This document shows, in pieces, positions 1-8,182 of a DNA stretch of 64,000 bases. A model generated the notes under the pieces. It was not told the DNA's origin and did not search any database. It worked only from the letters and a program-made list of their open reading frames with translations. Origin of the DNA: an uncultured Clostridia bacterium (GTDB lineage Bacteria > Bacillota > Clostridia > TANB77 > UBA1234). Made by a program: the position numbers and the translations under genes. The stretch covers positions 278,003 to 342,002 of the forward strand of contig CAKPOE010000001.1 in assembly GCA_934169745.1 (NCBI GenBank), in the 5' to 3' direction. Position 1 is the first letter of the stretch, and each line of letters starts with the position of its first letter.

Positions 1-1
1 G

Positions 2-886
2 TATGGAGATTTGATAAGAGTATCAGAAGCATTACACGAAAAGAAAATTGCTCAAATCGCTGAACATATTGCAGAAGACAGAAATAAAAAAATAATTTTG
101 ATCGCTGGTCCATCATCTTCTGGTAAAACGACATTTGCACAAAGACTAGGCGTTCAATTGAAGACAAATGGTATAAAAGGTGTAACTTTATCAATGGATA
201 ACTATTTCGTGAATAGAGAAGATAATCCAAAAGATGAAGATGGAAACTACGATTTTGAATGTTTAGAATCAATAGATATAAAATTGTTTAACGACCAATT
301 GACTGCATTATTAAATGGCGTTGAAGTTGATTTGCCTACATTTGATTTCACTACAGGACATAGAGTATACTTAGGAAATAAAGCAAAACTTCATGAGAAT
401 GAAGTACTTGTTATAGAAGGAATACATGGATTAAATGAGAAACTTACTGCTTCAATACCTAGAGAATACAAATATAAAATATATATTAGTGCATTAACAG
501 CACTAAACATAGATGACTACAATAGAATTTCGACAACAGACTCAAGACTTTTGAGAAGAATGCTTAGAGATAGTAAGTATCGTTCACATCCAGCAGACGC
601 AACGATAAGAATGTGGCCATCAGTTAGAAGAGGCGAAGAAAAGTACATTTTTCCATATCAAGAAGAAGCTGATGTCATATTTAACTCATCACTTGTTTAT
701 GAGATATCTGCATTAAAATCACAAGTAGAACCACTTTTAGTTTCCGTACCACATGATTCACCAGAATTTTCAGAAGCAAAGAGATTGTATGAGTTTTTAG
801 GGTATTTCTTACCAATAGAAACAGATGACATACCACTAAATTCAATAATTAGAGAGTTTGTTGGTGGTGGATGTTTTTATAGATAG
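2..886 (+). CDS. Uridine kinase family protein, C-terminal part (gene cut by left edge)
   Basis: The frame is already open at the window edge, so the N-terminus lies outside and the first TTG/ATG-like codons here are not real starts. The visible part is a phosphoribulokinase/uridine kinase domain: a Walker A loop GPSSSGKTT at fragment residues 33-41, a DNYF motif at 63-66 and an IEGIHGLNE segment near 137-145. Family members phosphorylate uridine or cytidine in cytoplasmic pyrimidine salvage. Clostridia often carry a long form with an N-terminal TGS/threonyl-tRNA-synthetase-like region; the open frame upstream of the kinase domain would allow this but cannot show it. The gene ends 17 bases before the next gene on the same strand. 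The family call is firm, the exact substrate is not. Confidence 0.85.
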   Translation, partial: YGDLIRVSEALHEKKIAQIAEHIAEDRNKKIILIAGPSSSGKTTFAQRLGVQLKTNGIKGVTLSMDNYFVNREDNPKDEDGNYDFECLESIDIKLFNDQLTALLNGVEVDLPTFDFTTGHRVYLGNKAKLHENEVLVIEGIHGLNEKLTASIPREYKYKIYISALTALNIDDYNRISTTDSRLLRRMLRDSKYRSHPADATIRMWPSVRRGEEKYIFPYQEEADVIFNSSLVYEISALKSQVEPLLVSVPHDSPEFSEAKRLYEFLGYFLPIETDDIPLNSIIREFVGGGCFYR

Positions 887-903
887 AAAGATAGGAGAGA
901 AAG

Positions 904-1209
904 ATGTCTTTTACTGAAATTGATGAAGAATTTGTGTGTGAAAATTGTGGCAAAGAAGTTTCAAAGTTAAGTTATTCTTGTAGAGATCATTGTCCATATT
1001 GTTTGTATGCTAAGCATGTGGATATATTTCCTGGTGATAGAAAAGAAGAATGTCATGGAATGTTAGAACCAATAGGAATAGAGAACAATTCTAAAAAGGG
1101 GTATGTGATAGTGTATAGATGTAAGAAATGTGGAGCTATACGCAAAAACATCGCTGCAAAAGATGATAACATGAAATTGATAATAAAATTAAGTGCAAAT
1201 CCGTTATAG
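904..1209 (+). CDS. RNHCP domain zinc-ribbon-like protein
   Basis: A 101-residue protein with paired cysteines typical of a small zinc-binding module: CENC near residue 12, CRDHCPYC near residues 26-33, and CKKC near residue 74. The RDHCP segment matches the signature that names the RNHCP family, whose members are short, widespread in Bacillota and of unknown function; some resemble ribosome or RNA-associated zinc ribbons. There is no signal peptide or membrane segment. An ATG at 904 follows a GGAGAG Shine-Dalgarno. It is 17 bases behind the uridine-kinase-like gene and probably shares its transcript. Role unknown. Confidence 0.8.
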   Translation: MSFTEIDEEFVCENCGKEVSKLSYSCRDHCPYCLYAKHVDIFPGDRKEECHGMLEPIGIENNSKKGYVIVYRCKKCGAIRKNIAAKDDNMKLIIKLSANPL

Positions 1210-1240
1210 GAGTATATTATAAAATATATTCATAAATTAG

Positions 1241-1277
1241 AACTCTTCCTAATACTAATTAGTATAAAGGAGGAGTT
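1241..1277 (+). promoter_or_regulatory. Hairpin that buries the ribosome binding site of the next gene
   Basis: AACTCTTCCT (1241-1250) pairs with AGGAGGAGTT (1268-1277), ten pairs including one G-U. Inside it a second stem, ATACT (1252-1256) with AGTAT (1261-1265), closes an AATT loop. The Shine-Dalgarno AAGGAGGAG of the gene starting at 1283 lies in the 3' arm and would be masked when the RNA folds. It could instead be a weak terminator for the RNHCP gene, since TTTTATT follows. Confidence 0.55.
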
Positions 1278-1282
1278 TTATT

Positions 1283-2128
1283 ATGAATAAAAAAATTATA
1301 TGGATTATAGTTATTGTTTTAATAATAATTGCAATCTTTTCAAAAATTTTCACAAATGACACTAATACAGAAGAATTTAAACCACTTGAAAAAAATATCG
1401 GTGACGAATTTACAGAAATTTCATATCCAAACAAGATGTTTATAATAAATTATGAAATTGCTGATATAACAGGTGATGGAGATAAAGATATGGTATTTCT
1501 TATAGGTGAAAATTCAGAAGGTACGGATATGACGAATAATGTTATAACAAATATGGATGTTGTTTTGTACGATGTTGCAAATGGTACATTTATAAAAGCG
1601 GGAGCAAGAAAACTTAATGGTAAAAATAATAAGATTATAACAAGTGATTTTACTGGAAACGGAACGCAAGATGTAATGATAATAAGCGAGGAAGATGGAA
1701 GAAAAAGTATAAGAATATACACATATGAAGATTCTAAATTAAAGGAGATTTGGAAAGAACGTAATAATAAAGGTTTAGTCTTTGACGGAGAATTTATAGA
1801 CGGATTTAAAGTACAGCTTGTAAATAAAAAGTTGAACATTGATAAGGCAATTAATGTTTCAAGTAATGAAGAGGAATATAAGAATAATTCATTTTACAAT
1901 GCTTCTGGAAAATTGTTATCGGAAAATAAAAGTGTAACAACAACACCTTTTTGTACATTAGAAGTTGTTTTGCTAAATGATAGAAGTGGCGTAAAAACGA
2001 CTCAGAGAATTTATGGAATGAATGAAAACGATATAATTGATGAGATTACGGTTGTATGGAAATATCAAGACGGAAAATGGCAGATTGTAGAAGCTAAAGG
2101 AGTAAAGTTAGGTAATTTATTATATTGA
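1283..2128 (+). CDS. Membrane-anchored FG-GAP/VCBS-like protein of unknown function
   Basis: A 281-residue protein with one N-terminal hydrophobic segment (about residues 4-23) and no lipobox, so it is probably anchored by an uncleaved signal helix and faces outward. Residues about 60-75 (ADITGDGDKDMVFLIG) and about 132-143 (SDFTGNGTQDVMII) are repeated Asp/Gly-rich calcium-type loops like those of FG-GAP/VCBS propeller blades. The C-terminal third, with strands around WKYQDGKWQIVEAKG, has no family I recognise. Start is the ATG behind AAGGAGGAG, which is part of a predicted hairpin. A similar Asp/Asn loop occurs in the lipoprotein at 43864. No function is assigned. Confidence 0.7.
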   Translation: MNKKIIWIIVIVLIIIAIFSKIFTNDTNTEEFKPLEKNIGDEFTEISYPNKMFIINYEIADITGDGDKDMVFLIGENSEGTDMTNNVITNMDVVLYDVANGTFIKAGARKLNGKNNKIITSDFTGNGTQDVMIISEEDGRKSIRIYTYEDSKLKEIWKERNNKGLVFDGEFIDGFKVQLVNKKLNIDKAINVSSNEEEYKNNSFYNASGKLLSENKSVTTTPFCTLEVVLLNDRSGVKTTQRIYGMNENDIIDEITVVWKYQDGKWQIVEAKGVKLGNLLY

Positions 2129-2192
2129 TTGTAACAAAAATATTTTTCTCACATATTATAAACTAGATACAAAAAAGAAGGGAGAAGATAAT

Positions 2193-2342
2193 ATGGGAGA
2201 CGAATTAAGAGGCTGTGGATGCAATAATAACAATGTAGAGTCTTGTGGCTGCAACAACAATGATAACAGCAACAACTGTTGCTGCAACAGTAAGTTTCTT
2301 TTCTTTATACTAATTTTTATCTTATTATTCATAGACAGATAA
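2193..2342 (+). CDS. 49-residue Cys/Asn-rich protein with C-terminal membrane helix
   Basis: A tiny gene with a good Shine-Dalgarno (GAAGGGAGAAG) ahead of the ATG and a strong terminator 24 bases after its stop. The first 34 residues are rich in Asn and Cys, with GCGCNNNN, SCGCNNND and NNCCCN blocks; the last 15 (FLFFILIFILLFIDR) form one hydrophobic helix. This layout, a short polar head plus a C-terminal helix, resembles small YjcZ-like sporulation membrane proteins, but the Cys-rich head differs and I do not assign it there. The seven Cys might bind metal or form cross-links. Own RBS, own terminator and strong compositional bias argue that it is real. Confidence 0.7.
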   Translation: MGDELRGCGCNNNNVESCGCNNNDNSNNCCCNSKFLFFILIFILLFIDR

Positions 2343-2365
2343 CAAAATACTTATTTTACAAAAGT

Positions 2366-2402
2366 GCTCAAAAACATCACGAAAATGTTTTTGAGCTTTT
2401 TT
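2366..2402 (+). terminator. Rho-independent terminator of the small Cys-rich gene
   Basis: An 11-bp perfect stem, GCTCAAAAACA (2366-2376) with TGTTTTTGAGC (2386-2396), nine-base loop, then six T. Confidence 0.9.
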
Positions 2403-2497
2403 GTGCTATAAACAAAGCTTTATATGACTATAAAAAATAATTTTGAAAAAAAGATTATACAATGTACTCATAAGATAAATAAACAAGAGGTGAGCAC

Positions 2498-3121
2498 ATG
2501 GTAGATAAAATATGTGATTCATTACTAGATAAGATAAGAAGCAATGATCCTAGTATTGATGAAGAAAAATCTGAAATTATTTATTATGGATTACAAAATA
2601 TGATAGGAGAACTTCCGAAAGGAATAGCGATATTAATTATAGCAGCCATCTTCGGAGTGTTTAAACTTGTCTTACTTGGAAGTGCGGTAATGCTCATATA
2701 CAGAGGATTTGCTGGAGGAGTACATTTGAAAACACATATATCTTGTTTAATTACGAGTACAATTCTGGTAGTTGGCAGTACATATTTTGCAAAAGAATTT
2801 ATATACGAAAATACTTTTTGGGTTTACACATTATTGTTTGTATTTAATTTTGTAATGGCAATAATGTATGCACCAGCTGATACTGAAAATAGACCAATAA
2901 TGAAAAAGAGTCAAATGAAAAGACAAAAAATTGAAAGCGTACTAATGGTAACAACAGTATATATAATTTGCACATTTATAATTAAAGAAAGAGTTCTAAC
3001 AAATTTATTCATGTATATGATAACATCCGAATCTTTAATGATTACACCGTTAGCGTATAAGATATTTCATAACAAATATGGAAAAGAAAGAAGAGAAGAA
3101 ATATTAAGTGAGAGTATGTAA
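2498..3121 (+). CDS. agrB: AgrB-type autoinducer peptide maturation protease
   Basis: AgrB is an integral-membrane cysteine protease that removes the C-terminal tail of AgrD and closes the thiolactone of the signal peptide. The 207-residue length fits. The motif RGFAGGVHLKTHISC (residues 69-83) carries the catalytic pair at His76 and Cys83, matching the His77/Cys84 spacing of the Staphylococcus aureus enzyme. Several hydrophobic helices follow (around residues 41-65, 80-100, 108-125, 145-162 and 165-190). An ATG at 2498 lies behind AGAGGTG. agrD is 53 bases downstream on the same strand, and the sensor/regulator genes converge from the other side. A weak AAAGG/CCTTT hairpin over the stop codon might tune the agrB:agrD ratio. 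Confidence 0.93.
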   Translation: MVDKICDSLLDKIRSNDPSIDEEKSEIIYYGLQNMIGELPKGIAILIIAAIFGVFKLVLLGSAVMLIYRGFAGGVHLKTHISCLITSTILVVGSTYFAKEFIYENTFWVYTLLFVFNFVMAIMYAPADTENRPIMKKSQMKRQKIESVLMVTTVYIICTFIIKERVLTNLFMYMITSESLMITPLAYKIFHNKYGKERREEILSESM

Positions 3122-3174
3122 AGGGAGCCGGCCTTTTAACATATATAAAAAATTTATTATTAGGGGGAGTTTTT

Positions 3175-3285
3175 ATGATGAAATTGTTAGCAAAATTAGC
3201 AGAGAAGTATGCAAAGGCAAGTACAAGTGAGTGTCATTTCTTCTATTATCATGAACCAAAATGTCCAAAGGCTTTGTTAAAATAA
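3175..3285 (+). CDS. agrD: AgrD-type cyclic peptide (autoinducer) precursor
   Basis: A 36-residue gene behind a very strong TAGGGGGAG ribosome binding site. It has the three AgrD parts: an amphipathic N-terminal helix (MMKLLAKLAEKYAKAST), a signal core starting at Cys20 (CHFFYY), and a C-terminal tail HEPKCPKALLK carrying the conserved P-K-x-L found in clostridial AgrD proteins. By analogy the mature peptide would be a thiolactone ring from Cys20 to Tyr24 or Tyr25; the exact ends cannot be read from sequence. A second Cys at position 30 sits in the tail that AgrB would remove. The start could be 3175 or the next ATG at 3178. Position directly after agrB makes the call strong. Confidence 0.9.
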   Translation: MMKLLAKLAEKYAKASTSECHFFYYHEPKCPKALLK

Positions 3286-3307
3286 TCCCTTAAGTATAGA
3301 CAAAAAT

Positions 3308-3333
3308 AGGTGGTCATCTGCAAATGACCACCT
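3308..3333. terminator. Bidirectional terminator between agrBD and agrAC
   Basis: AGGTGGTCAT (3308-3317) pairs perfectly with ATGACCACCT (3324-3333) around a six-base loop. Read on the minus strand it is followed by TATTTTTG, so it best serves agrC; it may also stop agrBD. Confidence 0.8.
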
Positions 3334-3348
3334 CGATATTTTTATTAT

Positions 3349-4725
3349 TTATGAATCCAGTGTAGAGGAAAGTTCTTTTGGACTTTCTTCTTCTGCTTCT
3401 TTTGAGATAATCTCAACATATAATTCTTGTCTAAAATAGTCATCATTTTTTGAAGTAGTAAGAGTGACATTATCAAATTTATTAACAATCCTTCTTACTT
3501 CCCATAAACCAATTCCGGAATTTCTATTTTTAGTTGAAAAATCTTTTTCATATATTTGTTCTGTATCAACATCTTTGTTTGCATACGTGTTTTCTATAAC
3601 AAAGGCTTGGTATCCTTCAAGTTTATTTTCTCTAACATATACGTTAACTTCTTTTAGTTCATCGACTTCTTCGGCTGCTTCAATAGCATTATCTAAAAGT
3701 ATGCCAAATATTTTACAAAAGTCATAAATAGGCATATCTAATTTTTGATAATCAAATATAGATTCAAAGTTGAAATCCACACCTTTGCTATCTGCAAACT
3801 CGAATTTTCCAGCAATTAAACCATAAACTGAAGGTTCGTTAATTTTGAGTGGACTTATACTTTCTAATCTGTTTACTCTCTTCGCTTCTTTTGAAGCACC
3901 TTTGTAATATTTCTCCAAGCCCTTAATATCACCACAAGAAATGTAGCCACCTATTGCATGTATAAGATTATTATAATCATGTTTAAAAACTCTAATACTG
4001 TCAAGTAGTTCTTTTAGAGATTTATTATGAAGTTCTGAATTTGTTAAATCTCTTTTCTTTATTTCTAATTGCATACTTTTATATGTGTTAAAAATACTTA
4101 AAAAGCTTAAAAAGATTAAAGAAATTATATTATAAATTAATAATCCGATTGGATAATTGTAATTTGTAGCAGTGTAGAATGAGATGTTAGGAATTATAAA
4201 AAGAACAAGTGCAAAAATATTTATATAGTTATATTTATTTGATGTAAATACAATGCGATTATCCATGAGTTTGTTTTTATTTGTAATAATATAAACTATT
4301 CCATATATAATCAAAAACCAAAGGTTTATCATAAGAGTAACAGGTAAAGTTTTTATAGGGTCTGTACAATTTACAGGAATATCAAATATATTTAATCCGA
4401 TTACTCCACTTATTAGTTCTATTGGAATTGATATAAGCATAAATGAAAATGTAGATATAACACTTTTCTTCATATCGATTTTCAAAAATAGCATTCCGGA
4501 CAATACAGCTATAAGAAGCGAAGAAAGCGTTGTTACTATTGTCAGGTCTTTAGGCAAAACAAGTTTTATTACAATAACTATAAATGACTGTACGGTAGCA
4601 TATAATATGCGTTGAGTGTTTGAAAATTTTATTTTTGACAGTGATGTGATTAGTAAAGTTAAAATAAATAATTGTATTACGCTACTCAAAAACAAAATTC
4701 CACCATTAATTAGTAATTCTTTCAT
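3349..4725 (-). CDS. agrC: AgrC-type GHKL sensor histidine kinase
   Basis: A 458-residue membrane sensor kinase. The first ~210 residues form about six hydrophobic helices, the usual peptide-sensing domain of AgrC proteins. Then come the H-box FKHDYNNLIHAI (phosphoacceptor His near residue 249), the N-box LDNAIEAAEE and the G-box NSGIGLWEVRRI of the GHKL ATPase fold (HPK10 class). It should detect the peptide made by agrB/agrD and phosphorylate the regulator encoded just upstream. Its ATG overlaps the end of agrA by 20 bases, so translation is coupled. The C-terminal tail (EEESPKELSSTLDS) is unremarkable. Order agrA then agrC differs from the staphylococcal agrBDCA order. Confidence 0.9.
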   Translation of the reverse strand: MKELLINGGILFLSSVIQLFILTLLITSLSKIKFSNTQRILYATVQSFIVIVIKLVLPKDLTIVTTLSSLLIAVLSGMLFLKIDMKKSVISTFSFMLISIPIELISGVIGLNIFDIPVNCTDPIKTLPVTLMINLWFLIIYGIVYIITNKNKLMDNRIVFTSNKYNYINIFALVLFIIPNISFYTATNYNYPIGLLIYNIISLIFLSFLSIFNTYKSMQLEIKKRDLTNSELHNKSLKELLDSIRVFKHDYNNLIHAIGGYISCGDIKGLEKYYKGASKEAKRVNRLESISPLKINEPSVYGLIAGKFEFADSKGVDFNFESIFDYQKLDMPIYDFCKIFGILLDNAIEAAEEVDELKEVNVYVRENKLEGYQAFVIENTYANKDVDTEQIYEKDFSTKNRNSGIGLWEVRRIVNKFDNVTLTTSKNDDYFRQELYVEIISKEAEEESPKELSSTLDS

Positions 4726-5416
4726 TGAAAATCATCTTCCTTTCATCTGAAACATATCTACGAGTGTAGTTTATTCTTAATTTATTAACAGACAAATTAC
4801 GCTCGTGCATGTCGACCTGTGATACACGATTTTTGTTTATGATGAAAGATTTGTTGCATCTTACAAAGTAGTCTGGCAGACAACTTGTTATTTCATCAAC
4901 TGTAGCATAAACTTGAACAGTTGAGTCTAAAGTGTGAACTGTAGCTTTAGCTTTATCTTTTTCTATATATACAATTTCATTAGCTCTTATATATTTTTTA
5001 CTACGACCAAACTTAACGAAGCAATTTTTGTTACCATAAATATCATCGTGTAATCTTGTAACAGTATCTCTTAGACTTTCATACGTTGTTGGTTTAACCA
5101 AAAAATCAAATGTTTTGACTTTATAAGCAAGCATTGAATATTCAAAGTGAGCAGTAATAAAAATGATATAAATGTGTTTGTTTACCTTTCTAATTTCCTT
5201 TGCAAGTTCAATGCCAGAGACTTTATTGGATAAATCTATGTCTAGGAGAATAACATCAGCCTCGTTTTCTGTAAGATACTCAAGAAGTTTAGAAGAACTA
5301 GTCGTTGCAAAAGAAATAGTTGCATCAATATCGTTATTACAAAATATTGACTCTAATGTAGAACTAGTTTTTTCTAGTGTATTCTTATTATCATCACATA
5401 ATACGAAACGTAACAT
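4706..5416 (-). CDS. agrA: AgrA-type LytTR response regulator
   Basis: A 236-residue response regulator. The receiver domain has the acidic pair Asp8/Asp9, the phosphoacceptor Asp59 in LLDIDLSN and a conserved Lys near 110 (FLVKPT). The C-terminal ~100 residues are a LytTR DNA-binding domain (IVYIEKDKAKATVHTL ... FVRCNKSFIINKNRV). I take the start at the ATG of MLRFVLCDDN because AGGAG lies seven bases ahead; an in-frame Met 19 codons earlier has no RBS and would add an atypical leader. Expected to bind direct repeats and activate agr and target promoters; clear LytTR boxes were not recognised nearby. Confidence 0.92.
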   Translation of the reverse strand: MLRFVLCDDNKNTLEKTSSTLESIFCNNDIDATISFATTSSSKLLEYLTENEADVILLDIDLSNKVSGIELAKEIRKVNKHIYIIFITAHFEYSMLAYKVKTFDFLVKPTTYESLRDTVTRLHDDIYGNKNCFVKFGRSKKYIRANEIVYIEKDKAKATVHTLDSTVQVYATVDEITSCLPDYFVRCNKSFIINKNRVSQVDMHERNLSVNKLRINYTRRYVSDERKMIFNERITN

Positions 5417-5659
5417 ACATTCTCCTGTCTGTACCCGGAAAAGCACAAAACCTGACTTTATCATATAACTCAAATTTTAGAATGTCAAGTTATAGAAGGT
5501 TAATACAGGGTTCAAAAAGTTGTTAATGGTTGATGTATAGGCTGTTGAAAACTTTTAATAAAAATATATTAGTTGATTTTTTTATAATATAGTAATAAAT
5601 TTAATGTGTAATCATAAGAATTAATAAAAGCAAAATCAAAGATGAATGGAGGAAAACGA

Positions 5660-6607
5660 ATGAAAAAATTAATGGTTTTAATATCAATGCTACTCGTTTT
5701 AACAGCATGTGACAGCGATACGGAAAAATTAAGGCAGGAAGTACAACCAAAAGAAAATATTGAAAATGTAGAACGTACAGAAAACAAAGTTAAAAACGAT
5801 GAAGAAAAAGAGAAACAAGAGGAGCAAGCAAAAGGCGAAAAGAACGATGGCGAACAGGCAAAAGATGAAAAAGACGAAGAAATTCAAGTGGTAGAAGTAA
5901 GCGCTGCAGAACTATCAAACAAAACATTTGCTTGGGGATTTAGAAGGATGAAAAATGGAATACAACCAGAATTTACAGCAAGCTATGCTAAGCCATTAGA
6001 TGATTACGATGGGATATATGTCGGAAATAAAGATAAAAAAGTTATATATCTAACCTTTGATGAAGGATATGAAAATGGGTATACGGCTAGTATTTTGGAC
6101 ACATTAAAAGATAAAGGAATAGAAGCTACATTCTTTGTAACAAAGCCATATGTAAAGCAAAATCCAGACCTGATAAGAAGAATGATAGATGAGGGGCATA
6201 TAGTAGGAAATCATACGGTAAATCACCCTAGTATGCCATCAGTAACGGATGATGAGAAATTAAAAAAGGAAATAACAGGATTACATGACTATGTTAAAGA
6301 AAACTTTGACTACGAAATGACGTACTTAAGACCACCAAAAGGTGAATTTAGTGAAAGAACAGTTAAAATAAGCAAAGATCTTGGATACACCACAGTATTA
6401 TGGAGTTTTGCGTATGATGATTGGGATGTAAAAAAGCAAGATAGATTAGACTATGCGCGTAAAGTAATATATAGCAATTTACATAACGGATGCGTAATGC
6501 TACTACACGCAGTATCAAAAGACAACACAGCATTGTTAGGAGAGATAATCGACAAGATAGAAGAAGAAGGGTACGAAATTAGGCCGTTGAGCGAGTTTGA
6601 AAGATAA
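5660..6607 (+). CDS. Polysaccharide deacetylase, PdaA-like lipoprotein
   Basis: A NodB-fold deacetylase. The start MKKLMVLISML lies behind a GGAGG; an earlier in-frame ATG overlaps that RBS. A lipoprotein signal with lipobox LTAC gives a lipid-anchored Cys at residue 17. A Lys/Glu-rich linker (about 20-85) leads to the catalytic domain. Motifs are LTFDEGYENGYT, with the DE pair seen in PdaA where others have DD, the metal ligands of HTVNHP, and LRPPKGEFSE. PdaA deacetylates N-acetylmuramic acid on the way to muramic-delta-lactam in spore cortex, needed for germination. Its place just before yqfC/yqfD supports a sporulation role. The stop codon shares its last base with the first 33-bp repeat. 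Confidence 0.88.
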   Translation: MKKLMVLISMLLVLTACDSDTEKLRQEVQPKENIENVERTENKVKNDEEKEKQEEQAKGEKNDGEQAKDEKDEEIQVVEVSAAELSNKTFAWGFRRMKNGIQPEFTASYAKPLDDYDGIYVGNKDKKVIYLTFDEGYENGYTASILDTLKDKGIEATFFVTKPYVKQNPDLIRRMIDEGHIVGNHTVNHPSMPSVTDDEKLKKEITGLHDYVKENFDYEMTYLRPPKGEFSERTVKISKDLGYTTVLWSFAYDDWDVKKQDRLDYARKVIYSNLHNGCVMLLHAVSKDNTALLGEIIDKIEEEGYEIRPLSEFER

Positions 6608-6676
6608 TGAACGATTTTCCGGCAGCCACTTTTCTGTTCAAAAATGAACGATTTTCCGGCAGCCACTTTTTCGTTC
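6607..6676 (+). repeat. Intergenic 33-bp inverted-end repeat, locus A (2 tandem copies)
   Basis: Two direct copies at 6607-6639 and 6644-6676 separated by AAAA, a 37-bp period. Each starts TGAACGA and ends in TCGTTCA (first copy CTGTTCA), with core TTTTCCGGCAGCCACTTTT. It lies between pdaA and yqfC. Confidence 0.95.
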
Positions 6677-6715
6677 ACTTTGCACCTTTTTACATTTACT
6701 TTTTATGGAGGTAGT

Positions 6716-6985
6716 ATGGGAGAAAGCGAAAAACGCATTAAAGAGAAATTTTTAGATATGATGGAACTTCCTAAAGAATTATTAAAGGATGTTTCTAGAA
6801 TTACATTGCTTGGTAATGAAGATATCCTTATTGAAAATTATAAGGGAATTATTGAATACGAAGAAAATATTATTAGGCTAAATAATGGAATAAACATTTT
6901 TGGTACTAATTTAAATGTTGAAGAAATTACGGATGTTGACATTTTCATTACGGGTAAGATAAACAATGTTGAGTTTGAAAATTAG
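6716..6985 (+). CDS. yqfC: Sporulation protein YqfC
   Basis: An 89-residue YabP/YqfC family protein (LPKELLKDVSRITLLGN ... GIIEYEENIIRLNNG), immediately before yqfD as in most Clostridia and Bacilli. The family is needed at a mid-to-late stage of sporulation, expressed in the mother cell; the molecular activity is not established. I choose the ATG of MGESEKR behind TGGAGG. An in-frame ATG 24 codons earlier lies inside a 33-bp repeat and would translate repeat DNA. The yqfC stop overlaps the Shine-Dalgarno of yqfD, so the pair is coupled. Confidence 0.9.
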   Translation: MGESEKRIKEKFLDMMELPKELLKDVSRITLLGNEDILIENYKGIIEYEENIIRLNNGINIFGTNLNVEEITDVDIFITGKINNVEFEN

Positions 6986-6996
6986 GAGGAATTGAT

Positions 6997-8178
6997 TTGA
7001 CGTTAAATTTTTATAAAAAAATGAGTGGCTATGTAAAGATTCAAATAGAAGGTTACTTTGTTGAAAGATTTTTAAATTTAGCGTTAAATCAAAAAATTAC
7101 AATTTGGGATATAAAGCGTATGCAAGATGGCAGAATAATTGCCAAGGTAACGCCAAAAGAATTTAAGTATTTAAGAAAAATTGCCAGAACTACAAAGTGC
7201 AGAGTTAAAATATTAAAGAAAAGCGGAATACCATTTTTTATTATTAAATATAGAAAGCGAAAGATTTTTGTAATATTTATTTTAGTTGCAATAATTAGCG
7301 TGTGTGTTTATAATTCATATATTTGGCAAGTTGACATTGTTGGAGATTTTAGCATACCTATTGAGGAAATAAAAAGTCAATTGGCAGAAGAAAATTTAAA
7401 AGTGGCAGTGCGAAAAAGTGCGGTTGATATAGAGCAGTTAAAGCTTAATATGGCTTTAAAGAGAAATGATTTGGCATGGGTTGGAGTTAACATCAAGGGA
7501 ACAAAAGCTACAGTAGAGATAGTCGAAAAGGTGATGCCAGAGCATGAAGAGCTGGAGGGTATTCCTTGCAATATAGTGGCTAGTAAGGATGGAATAGTGA
7601 CAAAAATTTTTGTGAAAGATGGAACAGCCTGCGTACAAAAAGATGATTTAGTACAAAAAGGACAGATTTTAATTAGTGGTGTTATGACAAGTGAATTTGC
7701 TGATGAAAGGCTTGTTCATGCAGATGGAGAAGTTTATGCAAAGACTTGGTATGTGTATAAATCGAAGGCACCATATAAGAAGGATGTTATTTCTAAGACT
7801 GGAAATACAGAAAAGCGTTATAAAATAAAATTGTTAAATAATGAAATAAATTTGTTAAATAACAGTACAAATTTTGAAAAGTATGATACAATTAAGGAAA
7901 CCAATCAATTGAAAATTTTTAATTGTTTTATACTGCCACTGGAAATAACAGAAACGACTTATCAAGAAGTTTCTGTTGAAACGATTACACTTTCAAAGGA
8001 ACAAGCAATTCGCATGGCACAAAATGATGCAATGAATATGGCTATGCAATTAGTTCCTGCTGGAGTGGAGATTGTTGATAATTCTACTTTAACAAGAGAA
8101 TATGATGATGGGATAGCGGCAGAAGTAAGCATTGAATGTATTGAAAGGATTGGCACAAAAGAAAAGTTGGGAGGATAG
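6997..8178 (+). CDS. yqfD: Sporulation protein YqfD
   Basis: A 393-residue protein of normal family length. The N-terminal ~85 residues are cytoplasmic, with the typical GYVKIQIEGYFVERFLNLAL opening; one membrane helix follows (about 90-108, IFVIFILVAIISVCVYNSY), then a large outer domain starting with the IWQVDIVGDF segment, reminiscent of FtsQ/POTRA-like folds. YqfD is a mother-cell sporulation protein of unclear mechanism. The start is TTG at 6997, chosen because AGGAGG lies seven bases ahead. Ends five bases before the next start, so it is in one operon with yqfC and the downstream genes. Confidence 0.93.
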   Translation: MTLNFYKKMSGYVKIQIEGYFVERFLNLALNQKITIWDIKRMQDGRIIAKVTPKEFKYLRKIARTTKCRVKILKKSGIPFFIIKYRKRKIFVIFILVAIISVCVYNSYIWQVDIVGDFSIPIEEIKSQLAEENLKVAVRKSAVDIEQLKLNMALKRNDLAWVGVNIKGTKATVEIVEKVMPEHEELEGIPCNIVASKDGIVTKIFVKDGTACVQKDDLVQKGQILISGVMTSEFADERLVHADGEVYAKTWYVYKSKAPYKKDVISKTGNTEKRYKIKLLNNEINLLNNSTNFEKYDTIKETNQLKIFNCFILPLEITETTYQEVSVETITLSKEQAIRMAQNDAMNMAMQLVPAGVEIVDNSTLTREYDDGIAAEVSIECIERIGTKEKLGG

Positions 8179-8182
8179 TATT

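Noticed and set aside
5481..5535. LytTR (AgrA) direct repeats upstream of agrA
   Set aside because: Several GTT-containing blocks occur, two of them 21 bp apart, but flanking bases match the AgrA box poorly.
6644..6715. Longer yqfC with a 24-residue N-terminal extension
   Set aside because: The extension translates a 33-bp repeat and lacks an RBS; the ATG at 6716 has TGGAGG just ahead and matches family length.
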